Below, piece after piece: positions 35,029 through 45,738 of a stretch of DNA of 64,000 bases. A program made the position numbers and the translations under genes. How positions within the stretch are numbered: the first letter of the stretch is position 1; each line of letters starts with the position of its first letter. The notes under the pieces are model-generated. The model was not told the origin of the DNA. It was given only the letters and a program-made list of their open reading frames with translations, and searched no databases. The DNA is from Plasmodiophora brassicae (Eukaryota > Endomyxa > Phytomyxea > Plasmodiophorida > Plasmodiophoridae), in contig JASFAU010000006.1 in NCBI GenBank assembly GCA_039704465.1, forward strand, positions 434,001-498,000, given 5' to 3'.

Positions 35029-36343
35029 TCAAGCAGAAACATCTGCCCTGTTGTCATGCTGGAGGGCGTATTGCCCAGGGAGCTGTCGTTCGCCCGTAGT
35101 AGTTCCATTCTCCATGCGAATCCATGTACTGCCAGTCCAGCCCGTTCTCGGGTCGTCGCTCAGACTCAACTGTATCACGCGGCCGCCTCGAGTCCAGTTG
35201 CCATAACCTCCGTATCCAGAATGCCTTCCAAAACAGAAATCCGTCTGCTTCACCCGACAGCACATATCGTTACCATGATCGTGCCCATATATGACGCCTC
35301 TTATCGACTGCAGCCGAAATATTGCACTGATGAGAGATCGAGCGCCTCGGTCATCACGAATCTGTAAGACCATGTGCGGTAAGTCGTCTCACTGTGCGCG
35401 ATACAGTAGGTGACCTAGTTCTGACCACATCTATTCCGTCGTCTTTGAATCCCTCGCAACGCCACCTCTCCTCGTTCCAGACGCGACGGACAATGGGTAG
35501 TGGGACGTGCAGAAATAACAAACCAGGAGCCGCTTGCAGACCCTGTCGTCGTGACGCGCTCTCAAACCAGTCGACTTGGGAATAATCGACAGCTATATCC
35601 AACGATCCTCCTCCTGAATCAAGCATGTACAGGACAGCTCTGGTAGCGCCCTTGGAGTCAGCGATTGGCAAGAGATAGTTGCTGACGCCCCGAACCGACG
35701 ACGGCCCGAATTGTGAATAAGACCCCCGAAATGTACGGTCGAACCTCATCAATTCCGCCCGCGTTGTCGTCGGAAAGCGCTCACCAACGACATGTCCTTC
35801 TAGCGGGGCATCGTCATGGTTGCCGAACACCAGTGCCCATTTCACACCATGCCTTTCAAGAACGCGTACAATTTGTCCATGGTACGCCGTAGCGTTGCCG
35901 TTGATGTTGTTTCCGGTGACCTGGTCACCCGACAGCACCACCAGATCGGGACGTTCCATCTCAATCAGCGCCACCATGTTCTGCATCGACATCACATCCT
36001 GAAGAGGGCCCCACGCCTTATCAGGCGCTTCTCCAAAGTGCAAATCAGTCAACTGCAGAATGCGGAACCTGCCGTTTCTATCAAACTGAAGAGGCGACCG
36101 GGATTCGTCACCAGCCACCGTTCCGGCGACGACGCACATAGCAACGACGAGTACCAGCGCCATCGGCAGATATTTCTGCGTAACTGATTTCTGGTCAAAC
36201 GCCCCCTGGTATGGCGTCCACGAAGGGTTGGCAAATTGGCGACGACGCAGTTCCGGTTGGCATGCGTCTGTCGGATCCCCAACGATGCGCTTGTGCCAGA
36301 ACTTATTAATAGGCTGCGTTGGATGGACGTTGTTCGACGACAT
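35029..36343 (-). CDS. purple-acid-phosphatase-type metallophosphatase
   Basis: Exons 36343-35426 and 35361-35029 give 416 aa. A hydrophobic segment YLPMALVLVVAMCVVAGTVA at about residues 58-78 is a signal anchor. If translation starts at the Met at 36163 it becomes a cleavable signal peptide. The metal-binding motifs are complete and in order: LTDLHFGE, VVLSGDQVTGNN, VFGNHDDA, LLFLHVPLP and, in exon 2, YGHDHGND. This order matches the PAP28/29 and Dcr2 type, acting on phosphate esters outside the cytosol. A Gly/Trp-rich C-terminal part (GYGGYGNWTRGG) follows. The gene is divergent from the neighbouring type I membrane protein gene, with about 150 bp between starts. Confidence 0.86.
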
Positions 36344-36499
36344 TGGCTGTGAATACTTGCCACGGACGACGTACCTTTGTCACGTCGCCAGGGTAACGGC
36401 GTCGCGTTGAACGAAAATTTTTGTGCCCCCTCCCCCTGCCATACGCCAAGTCGATCGGGCAAGGAGGGCGCGCTCGTCGACTGCTATGTGCCTTTGTCG

Positions 36500-38167
36500 A
36501 TGAGCGCATTCGTCCAATCTCTTTTGCGCATGGACTTGGAGGGCCACCGCCGGTTTCGATCCCATCGATGGCAGACGGTGCGATGGGGGCTTTCCGCTGT
36601 CGTCCTCATGGTGGCCGTCCGCGTTGTACATACGGAACAGACGCTGAGCGCTGCGGACCTGATTGCCAAACTTGGCGACGACGAGGCGAGAGGTATCGCT
36701 AGACCCCATGGGTTGTTCAACGACGGAGACACATGGACTACGCTTATGAGCCCGCCGCTGTCCACCGTGCTCATCGACAGTCAATCCCTGGTATACTCGC
36801 CGCTTCCGTTGAACAAGACCGATATCGAGTATATCATCACACGAGGCGACTTCCTGGACATACCTCGAAGCTCAGTGGCCGGTCTGGCTGCCTACATAGG
36901 CGATCAAAAGACTTACAAATCCATTGAATCGAACCTGAGCGGCCCTGCATCGAATCCGACGTACCATGTCCAGCAACAAGCGCTTTTCTACGCCCTGCTT
37001 CAGCAAAACTACCACTTCTACGATGCCATCAAAGGAGGCACGCACGGGCCAGTTCCTGAATTTGCCCTGTGCGTTGCATCGGCAACGGGAATGCCGCAAA
37101 AGAACCTGGTAGGTCAGCGATTCGTAATTGAGGGAATGAACCTGAGAATAACATGGTAATATGTCATCCTAGTTTGACACCATGCTGCATCAGAACGCGA
37201 ACAAGAATGCGTTCAACGGCGCGCCGCTGTATCTTGCGCTCGCTAACGAACAGTATAGGTCGGCCGTAACACTCTTGGCCAAGTGTGTCCCTTTCTCGTG
37301 GTATGTCCATCGATTTTTCTAACAACACCTGCTTAGGGGTGCATTCTTTGATGATCGCCTTCACGGCAAACGTGTTCCTCTTATGACGATCAAACAGGTA
37401 GTCAAACGGCTTCGAATGACATCCCCTTTCAGTCGGAATAAGGATGACACGGAGGTACTGTGTTGCACGATTGGTAACTACTTTAGGCTGCCCCGATTCA
37501 CGATCTGCGAGCAGGCTTGCCGCGTCAGTACAGACGCTCTGAAGATCTGCAAGCTTGCGGCTAAACGATTGATTGCCTTCATTACTGCTGAGGAAGCGCC
37601 GCTCCCTGAACCCCCATCACCGACGGGAGAGTCCGCGCCTAGTTTCTCTATAGCCAGCGGCACCGAGGAAACAGAGGATGATTTTGAACAACCGAGACAA
37701 AGATCTGCGTCAACGGTATCACATGCACTGTCAACCTGTGTACGCTGATTGACCCGATTATCGCAGGCCGCGCCTGAATCCGCACCATCAGCAAGCACTC
37801 AAACGGCACCCGGTGTCGTCCAGGAGGATCGCACACCGTTTGGCCGGGAATTTTCTGCAGCGGACAGTTTACGCCGTCCCGATAGAAATGATGAAATCTG
37901 GTGGGGACTGTCACCTCTCCAGGTCATTATCGGAGCGGTATGTATTGTCTTTGCTCTTGTCGGAGGAATCGTCTTGTGGTACGTTAGCTTGTCTGTAATC
38001 GCTGATCGTCCTGATATATGCGTCTCTGTAGCGTTTTCTGCATCAGAAGATATAGAAGGCGGTCCCTGAAAGCGAGAATAATGGCTGCTTTCACGCCGAG
38101 GCAATCGGTATCTCCTGCCGAAAGCCCGCACTGGAAGAGGCCTTCCCAGTACCCGGAGCGGTTTTGA
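36500..38167 (+). CDS. type I membrane protein, family unknown
   Basis: Five exons with introns 37109-37172, 37301-37336 (36 bp, the shortest here), 37716-37766 and 37979-38031 give 487 aa. The start is Met 36500 or 36530. A hydrophobic leader, WGLSAVVLMVAVRVV, marks a signal peptide or anchor. The luminal part of about 350 residues is helical, with N-glycosylation-type sites (NKTD, NLSG) and a small cysteine cluster (CCTIG, CEQAC). An acidic Ser/Pro-rich stretch leads to the membrane helix VIIGAVCIVFALVGGIVL. The last intron joins this to a very basic cytosolic tail (RRYRRRSLKAR), consistent with the positive-inside rule. No family was recognised. Confidence 0.68.
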
Positions 38168-38381
38168 TCGTTTGCTGGATGGCATCGTTGCCATACTTCA
38201 GCCAACGCATCATGCATATATTGATCATAAATCCTTGAATGCAGTGTTTTCATGTCCAGAACACTTGAGCGTTCGACTGCTTCTTCGTATATTCGAGTTG
38301 TTGGTTGGGGGCTTGAAATAGATTGGAGTCGGGACAGAGTGCGTCCGGACTGCGCCAAGCTGTCAGGCGTTGTGGACATCG

Positions 38382-41022
38382 ATGGGCATCCTCGTCCATG
38401 ATGATGTGGCCTTCGGGTGGTTCTGGATGGCGCTGCTGGCGACGGCCCTGATTCCGGTGACGTTGTCGCTGCTTGTGTCGTGGTGCTGGTCGGCGCTGAC
38501 GAAGAAACGCTCGAGGCCGACCCTCGGCCAGGCGTCGCTGAACGTGATGAGCGAGAAGCAGGTTGTGTTCGACCATAGCAAAGCTCATAAGGCGAAACTG
38601 GCTCGGGAACGAATCTTTTCGCCAATGAATATTGTTCTAGCTATCGGTTGGATTATATTCGCGATCGTTTCCTTCCATGTTCTGCAACACACCACCGAAG
38701 AACTGCTGTCATTCGACCCGTATAAGATTCTTGGTCTGGAAGTCGGTGCTGATGTCCCCGATATCAAGAAAGCGTATCGCAAACTTTCTCTGGAGTACCA
38801 CCCAGACAGGAATTTGAATAACCCGGCGGCAGAGCAAATGTTCATTCGCGTCTCCAAAGCGTACCAGACGCTCACGGACGATGCGGCTCGGGAGAACTGG
38901 GAGAAGTACGGCAATCCGGATGGGTACTCAGGGGCTAGGTCAGTGCAGCTGCTCTATACTGTTGACGTGCTGGTTTCTGAGACTCTCCTAGCGTAACGAT
39001 TGCGCTGCCGTCGCTTTTAGCAGAGGGCAAGTACGAGCGCCCGATTCTACTGGTGTACTTCTTCCTGTTCTTTATTGTGCTTCCCATTGCGGTCGGGACC
39101 CCGCTCAGTTGAATCCGTTGTGACACAATTGATCACGATGTATAGGTTGGCCTCTGGTGGAGACGATCGTCTCGTTTGGATCCAACTGGCACTGAAATGG
39201 AGACTCTTGCCATCTACTATCAGACGATGAACGATTCCATGGCGCCCAAGTTTCTTCTTGAGGTTGTCAACGATTCGACATAGATCCTGTAACGCAAGGA
39301 TGAACGTGATTGTCCTTCAGACTCTCGCCGCCAGTGTCGAATACCGAAGCCTTGGCCATAATAGCCATCTCGATCGTCTCCAGAAGCTTCGTTCGTCGAC
39401 GCTATGACGCGTTTGTTGTCATCATGGGTTAATTTTTAAATAGATGCCACTATCGCTGACGAGATGGCGAGGCCTCGAATTGCGGGAGGGCGCCTTGCAT
39501 ACGTAAACAAGGTTTGTGCAATCTGATACTGGAAGATTGCCGCTGATTGTGAATCAGGTTAACATTCTCCTGCATGGCTATCTCTTGCGTAGCGAGGCAA
39601 TGCCTTCAGAATTCCACGGGGAATTGGTGTATGTCCTTTCGAAAGTTCACCAGCTGATCAAAGGCATGCTCGACGTCTGTTTACTGAAGAAGCTCTATCG
39701 CAACATAATTTCCGTCATCGCCCTATCTCAGTGTGTGCTGTGGGAACGGTCTCATACCCCATGCTAACGAGACCGTTAGGGCAATCACTCAGGCTGTGTG
39801 GGTTTACCATTCTCCACTTCTGCAGCTACCGCATTTCGACGAGAGGGTCCTTATTGTACGTTGTCATATATGTACTTCTATTGATTGTGTTGCAGGCAGC
39901 GAAGTCGTTAGGGAAAGATAAGATTAAGACGCTTCGTAAATTCCTTGAACTGAACAAGGCCGCCAGAGAAGCAATTTTGAAATCGAGGTCAGTCGTTTTC
40001 CGATTCGTTTACCAGAGGGCGTTGACTGAACGAGCTCGCCAGGTTCTCGCCAAGCGAGATTGATGATATTGAAGCGACATGCGATGTTCTTCCACTAGTT
40101 GAACTTGATGCTAAGTACACGACCACGGATGACAAGACCAGTACCTCAACGCCTGGCGGCGAAATTCGCCAGATGGACGTCGTCACGTTTGAAGTCACCG
40201 TCACACGTTTGAATGACTTTCCCGATCGGATTGTGCCGTCATCCCAGCCTAAACCGATCGATGAACTTGCGCCAGTGTCCGAACCTCCAACTCTGCGTCG
40301 GTCGAGCACGTCACTCGAGGAAGACGAGGAAGTTGAACTCATAGAAACGCCCAAGGAGGAAGATGTTGACGAGGTGGATCTTCTCGAGGCGCATGCGCCT
40401 TTGTTCCCTTTCCCGAAACAAGAGAATTGGGTCCTAATTGTCTTCAACGCCAACAAGGACCTCGTTAGTCTTGAGAGGGTACGTGACTTCTTGGGCAACA
40501 TTGTTAGCTCGCCTGTAACGTTCCGTTAGGTTCGATGTTTACGAAGGCAGAAGACTGTCAAGATTCAAATCCAGATGAAGGATGTCGGGCCGACTCAGGT
40601 AAGGCCGAATGCGGTATTGTTGGTTGGCGTTTGCTTACCTCCATGTTTGCCAGTTCGAATTCGTTCTCATGTGTGACTCCTATATTGGTCTGGACGTGTC
40701 CCAAACCGTGACAATCGACGTTAAGAAGCCTTTGCCACTCATATCAGCCGAAGATGAGGAGGCTGACGAGGGCGCTGAACAAGGTACGTCAGCTGAGGAC
40801 GAAGAAGAGGAAGGCTACTGGTATTACATCGGCGGCGCATCGATATGGGAGGGGCTTCTGCACCTGGTCCTCCTGTACATTATTGCCCTGCTTGGCGCGG
40901 ACCTGCTCGAGGCACGTGGCTACATCAAATGGAACCCATTCAAATCGAAGAAAGCGAAGGACCCGCGATTTCAGCAGCCCGAGGAGACGCCAGACTACAC
41001 TGCTGAAGACAAGGATCTATGA
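38382..41022 (+). CDS. SEC63: ER translocon protein Sec63
   Basis: Eleven exons summing to 2,118 nt give 705 aa. Two N-terminal membrane helices precede a luminal J domain (YKILGLEVGADVPDIKKAYR, with the J-domain HPD in LEYHPDRN at about residue 130) and a third helix (LVYFFLFFIVLPIAVG). The Sec63 repeat domain follows, assembled from many small exons: KVNILLHGYLLR, YHSPLLQLPHFDE, TLRKFLELNKAAR and KQENWVLIVFNANKDLV. The C-terminus has an acidic stretch, then YIGGASIWEGLLHLVLLYI and the final tail. Sec63 recruits the luminal Hsp70 to the Sec61 channel. All introns are 46-58 bp and restore the frame exactly, which makes the model strong. Confidence 0.93.
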
Positions 41023-41240
41023 ACGCTTGGCGTTACCTCTAGCGGTGGCTACGTCGACGTCAGCGGTGCATATAAATTCGGCAGCGCCTATGTCTACGGT
41101 CTCCACACGGTACATTGGTCTATCGACTGGTCGCAGATGGCTGCCGTTGCCGAACCAGAAATTGGCTTTACCTCATGAGTGATGGCCATCAAAAGGCGAC
41201 GATGCCCGCCGCCCGCAGCATTTAAGTCCCGGAACTGATG

Positions 41241-42647
41241 TCACAGCTTGGACGACTTGTAACTCTTGCGAATGAGCATCGTAGTTGACCACTTAGCACC
41301 GGGCGCCAGAACCACCGGTTTATGGACAGCAGCAGGCTCGACACAAATCATCTGTTTCCACTCACTGTCGTCGAAATCTTTCATGGCCTTCGATTTCTCA
41401 GGAGCCGGGTTCCAAATAACGGCATCTGGCAACGATTCATCCTTTGTGATTTGGATCACGCCATCTGTCACGTGCAAGTATTACCACTTGGCAGCAGCTC
41501 AAGAAAAGATGGTGACGTGGACCTTTGTCGTTGATACAGATCTGTTTAGGCGTGTTAATGTAGAGCCGGTCAATCTCACCTGGTGCACGCTTTAGAAACA
41601 TGTTCAACTGAGACCACCAGCCAGATCACCTTTGACTTTCAGCAGCGGTGCTTCTGAATCACGTATCTGACCATTATTTGTCGTGTCGGAATATTTCAAG
41701 TTCGCGAGATCGCCCAGCGTGATTTTCTCGACATCCTGCAACAGTATGTGAACGGTGTGGAAAATATAAGGTTACGCGGACTGGGAAGACATGCCATACA
41801 TCGACCTGGAAGTAGGAATGAAGTGCTGACGTGAACGTCAGGGGGTCTTTCTTGGACGTATTCTCGACCTCCCAGACACATTCGAGACTGTCAGGAAACA
41901 GTCGAACAGTGTAGGAACTTGAAAACTGGTGGGGCCAGATCTGGACGGAAAGGGTCAACCATGCATACGTTTCACGAACCTCACTATGACGAACCTTCAT
42001 GGTCTCTTCGTTCGACGCGAGCGTCAGTGTCACTTCGGCAAAATTATCTTCCCCTGAATGCTTGGCGACCTTCCATTTCGATGTGCGCGCAAAGCCCTGG
42101 AATGAATGCCAAGTTAGGATGCGTCGACGACTGACCAGCAAGCCATGGACGTGCATGTTGGGGCAAGGGTCCGTTTGGCCCGAACTGCGGGAATATAATC
42201 GGGATACCGCCTCGGATTGCCTTCGATCCATCAAGAACGGCCTTCTTGCTCAAGAACAGAATGGGGTGGGACTCCGACTTCGTATTGAAGCGAGTGACGT
42301 GCGCTCCTATATCGTTCAGTGCCATTAGCGTCAAACCTCGCCGCCCGATAACACGGCAGTGCGCACCGAACACGTAGACCTCAGCGAATGCAGAGTCGCC
42401 GATGCGCAACTCGACCTTAGCGTTCCCGTTCGGGTCGACAACTTTCACGGTTCCCGGCTGGGGCCTCTGCCATGAACTCAGCGACCGACGCGCCAGGGAC
42501 GCATGATCGCTCTTGCGTTACCGCCGCAAACGGGGGCGGTGCTGTCGCCGATGCTGTCCCTGCAAGCAGCCACGATGACGCCAGACCTCCCACGACGATA
42601 CCGCCGACGGCGCCGCCAACTGCTCGAACTGCTCCCCAGTGCACCAT
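41241..42647 (-). CDS. hexose-6-phosphate epimerase-like enzyme (YeaD type)
   Basis: Seven exons, 42647-42501, 42457-42367, 42306-42155, 42096-41800, 41735-41630, 41579-41523 and 41464-41241, give 357 aa. A hydrophobic N-terminus (GGAVGGIVVGGLASSWLLAG) suggests membrane association or targeting; a Met at 42707 is the alternative start. The body is an aldose-1-epimerase-type fold: KVVDPNGNAKVELR, VFGAHVTRFN, LDGSKAIRGGIPIIFPQFG, LPQHGFARTSKW, LPDAVIWNPAPEKSKAM and CVEPAAVHKPV. It should interconvert alpha and beta anomers of glucose-6-phosphate. The motif PLPQHGFAR can be completed only by using a GC-AG intron at 42154-42097. The first intron (42500-42458) is the least certain. Confidence 0.83.
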
Positions 42648-42707
42648 TGCCGCAAAGAATTTCCAAGTGGCACCGGCGGCATCCCCTTTTGCAGTTTTGG
42701 GGCACAC

Positions 42708-43283
42708 GGCAGTAAATACCGCCCCGTTTCATCCGGTGAGTCCCGTCGTCCACTGTACTCCGCGGCATTAACGTCGTAAAGAGACTCATCTTTGCAAAAC
42801 TCCGTTCATCGCTAGGCCAGGCAGTTGTCGTTCTGGCAACATAACTCCATGGTAAGCCCTCGCTTCTTACTTATACGGTTATACCTTTAGCCGGTTGACG
42901 CCCACCTTTGTAGCTATCCAAGAATAGCCCACCCCGGCCCAAACCGATTGCGTTCCCTGGTCGCCGGCACGGTGCGCCCCAACCTGGCGAACGAGCAACG
43001 CCAGGGAGTCGTTCATGAACATCTCCTTATAAGTCTCACAACGGGAAGCTTGGGGCGGGAAGCATCTCTGAAGCAGTAAACGACTTCGAGGCGTGCACTT
43101 ATAACTATTTCGGGAATCTGGCATCGTGCCAAGGAAAGCAACTCGAGCGATACTGTGGCGGCAACGTCGAATCTGATCGACAGAGAGCCCATCCTCGAGC
43201 GCGTAAAGAACTTACAAATGTATAGCTGACGTCAGCCTTCGGATATCTCGGCAATCAGCTGCGCTTGGGTGCCGGCACCAGCG
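42708..43283. other. unresolved spacer
   Basis: About 575 bp. A minus-strand frame at 42879-43124 ends with a protein-like string (WAGVGYSWIATKVGV), and the plus strand near 43036-43210 is also open. I could not build either into a gene. Confidence 0.3.
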
Positions 43284-44056
43284 ATGGCGTTCGACACCCA
43301 AGCCGAGATGAAACATTTTCTGGAAACATACGCCAAGAAGACTGGCTTTCATGTACGTAGTTCTTACTACATTCCATCATTCGGGGTTGAGTGACGCTGG
43401 CTCATCGTCTCATGTCAACGTTCAGTTCAAGCCCTTTGCGGAAAAGGAGCGCTCGATCGATTGCTTGGCCACGACGGCGCCTGGGCGCGAGGTCTGTCCT
43501 TCGTATTATAGGCTATGCATATTGCTATTGCTAACTGTTATCGTCAGGCCAATCGTACTGCAATTTCAACGATTCAGACAAGAAGAAGGATCGTTACGTT
43601 CGAACAACTTGCACGCTGAACACTCCGTACATGGTGAAGGACTCCAACTTCTGCCTCGACCACAACCACGCAGTGGAGCCCCCGTCTAGCACAACAGCCC
43701 TGGCCCCCTGATCAACGTGACCTGACAACGGAACAGGCGTGCGCAATTCTTGCCCTGTGCAAATTACGTTCCCCTCCATTCCAAACGGTATAATGTACAC
43801 GTATGAGTTATCCTCAGGTACGTCTTTAGGTCATAAATGTGCTTGGTGGTCAGTTTCCTGGGGTCACATTCGGCAAAGCGTTGTTGCATCGAATGCTAAG
43901 AAAGGGAAAGCTACAGGCTTTCGGAGGCGATCGACATGCTATGACTCTTCTGGCTGAGTTGGGAGAACACTCGAGAGGAAGGAGCGGTCTTCGACTTTGA
44001 TGTTGACATCGATTGCCGCCTGGCGAAAATTTGGTTGGCACGACCTCCATAGGTAG
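43284..44056 (+). pseudogene. FAR1/MULE transposase-derived gene, probably broken
   Basis: It begins MAFDTQAEMKHFLETYAKKT, matching the start of FAR1-type DNA-binding domains. Two introns (about 43357-43425 and 43490-43545) lead through QALCGKGALDRLLGHDG to a Cys/His module with SYCNF, RTTCTLNTPYMVKD and FCLDHNHAVEPP, the pattern of FAR1/WRKY-GCM1-like zinc fingers. Further downstream, LTTEQACAILALCKLRSPPF and KALLHRMLRKGKLQAFGGDR look like the following helical part. AVFDFDVDIDCRLAKIW resembles the start of a MULE transposase domain, but it lies in another frame with no splice site between. A stop follows at once and no full DDE domain remains. I read it as a decayed or domesticated element. 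Confidence 0.42.
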
Positions 44057-44435
44057 GGCAGGAAATTGTTCGGTCGGCCGGCAAGGCTGTACGCGTTCAT
44101 CTCATCGCGCTAGGCGCCGACGTCCTTGATCTTTGTGCACGTATCGATGAAAATCTGCGCCTCAGTTGTCCACTCGTTGACATGGATGGTCTTCTTGAAG
44201 ACATGCCGCCGTGAGGGATTAGCATCCCCTCGACGTGGGTTTCGGACGCAAACGTACATGCAGATACACGTTCACGCCTTCGTTCGAGTGACGAGCACGG
44301 GAGCAGTGCTCCGATGACTCGGCGGCGAAGAGAAGTATGAGCGATGGAGCAAAACCAATGACGTGTGTACTCCAAGAAAGGCCGGCCAGGTCAATGTAGA
44401 TCGAGCCAATGTTACCAGGGTGGGTTTAATGGATA
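44057..44435. other. possible minus-strand exons, gene not identified
   Basis: Minus-strand text VNVYLH, an intron-like gap, then KTIHVNEWTTEAQIFIDTC ending in a stop near 44110 looks like a protein C-terminus. A hydrophobic run (HVIGFAPSLILLFAA) lies upstream. I could not join these to a start. Confidence 0.3.
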
Positions 44436-45471
44436 TCATTCGCGCTTGGGTTTCTCCTTGGTAGCAGGAGGGCGCTGCCCAAGCGTGTTGAAGAAGACAG
44501 GAACCGCAAGGATGAATATGACAGAGAGCTTGATCGGCAGGCCTGTCAGGCGGGGCACATCCGGGAGCCTGGTGCGGTGTCACACATGGTTGCTGAGGGC
44601 GACAACAGCGACATACGTTGACAGTGTGTACAAATTGGAGGCAATCATGGGCAGCACGATTCGGGAGGACAGCTCGGAGAATGCCGACGGCGTCCTCAGA
44701 CCCCAGTTCGTGTTATACAACTGGAACGCGTCGCCAAGGATTCCCCCGCCTTGACGATTGACGTTAGAAGGTTGACAATAATTGCACATGAACATTGTCA
44801 AACCCGTCGCGGAAAGGACGCCGCATACAAACGCGAGTATGAATTCTCCACGTGCCAGCTGGGTCGCCAGCTCAACCTGCGGCATGGGTCTAAACAAACG
44901 TGGCACCGAACTGAAGATGAAGAATGGGTTACTCCAGCGAACACGTTTGTCGCCTGGGAGATCGCAGCCACTGTGGCAATCGGGACGCGAAACACCGCCC
45001 TTGTCAGCAATGAGTGCAGCCAGGGATTCAGGTACAGTAGGCACCAGCACCCGAAAAGATACGGGAACGACGCCATCGAGAATGCTGGGCATGTCCAGCG
45101 TCAGCGTTCACAGTCGCGAGGACCGGCCGACAGGCATACAGTTGATGCGGGTCCCAAGAAGAACCGACGTCAGCGCCGACCCGCCTGTCGAGCATATGAT
45201 AAACGCGACTAGGCTTTGCAGGACAGCCTGGCGGGCGGCATTCCCCGCGATCCGCGTCTGTAGAAGCACGTTCAACCCGTGCGCGATCTACACCGACAAC
45301 CGTCAACACGGGACACGCCCCAGCCATCGGCCCCCCGCTGTCGAATCGAACCGTCAGGACCGGGACGGCGTACCCGGCGACCCGAGCACCGTTCAGACCG
45401 AGCAGGACGGCCTGCAGGTCGTCCAGCGACGCGGCCGACGCCTTCCCGAGTACGTCCTGGATCGTATCCAT
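44436..45471 (-). CDS. TRIC-type intracellular cation channel
   Basis: Six exons, 45471-45361, 45287-45140, 45084-44933, 44876-44804, 44749-44623 and 44568-44436, sum to 744 nt, or 247 aa, a usual TRIC length. The order of helices fits the trimeric intracellular cation channels of ER membranes: FIICSTGGSALTSVLLG (helix 2, with the family Gly-Gly and LLG), then SFPYLFGCWCLLYLNPWLHS, a PIATVAAISQATNVFAGV segment, ARGEFILAFVCGVLSATGGG, and a last helix LSVIFILAVPVFF with a basic tail (KEKPKRE). The conserved Lys-Glu-Val of animal TRICs is not seen. The first intron is ambiguous (73 or 65 bp, same frame). The role would be K+ counter-current during ER Ca2+ release. Confidence 0.75.
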
Positions 45472-45738
45472 GGCTAGAACCGCCGTCCGCGCGCGCAAAA
45501 CACAACCGCGAACTGGAGCGATCGGGAGTCGCGGGCTCCGATGGGGGCGCCGGGCGGTCCGCTGCTCAGGCAGTCGAACCTGATTTTTGTCGGCCACGAA
45601 CCGCAGCCGTAAACCGGTCATGATATTTTTTATACGATGACGCAGTCAGCGCGACGGCCGCTGGCGAACGAGCGTGCCGAAGAGGGGCACCAGGGCTGTG
45701 TTCGTTGTCACTGAGGATTTGGCCGGCGCCCTAGGGTG

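Noticed and set aside
37173..37340. Ankyrin repeat in the type I membrane protein
   Set aside because: The text NANKNAFNGAPLYLALA resembles one ankyrin unit, but no second unit follows and the protein is predicted to be luminal there.
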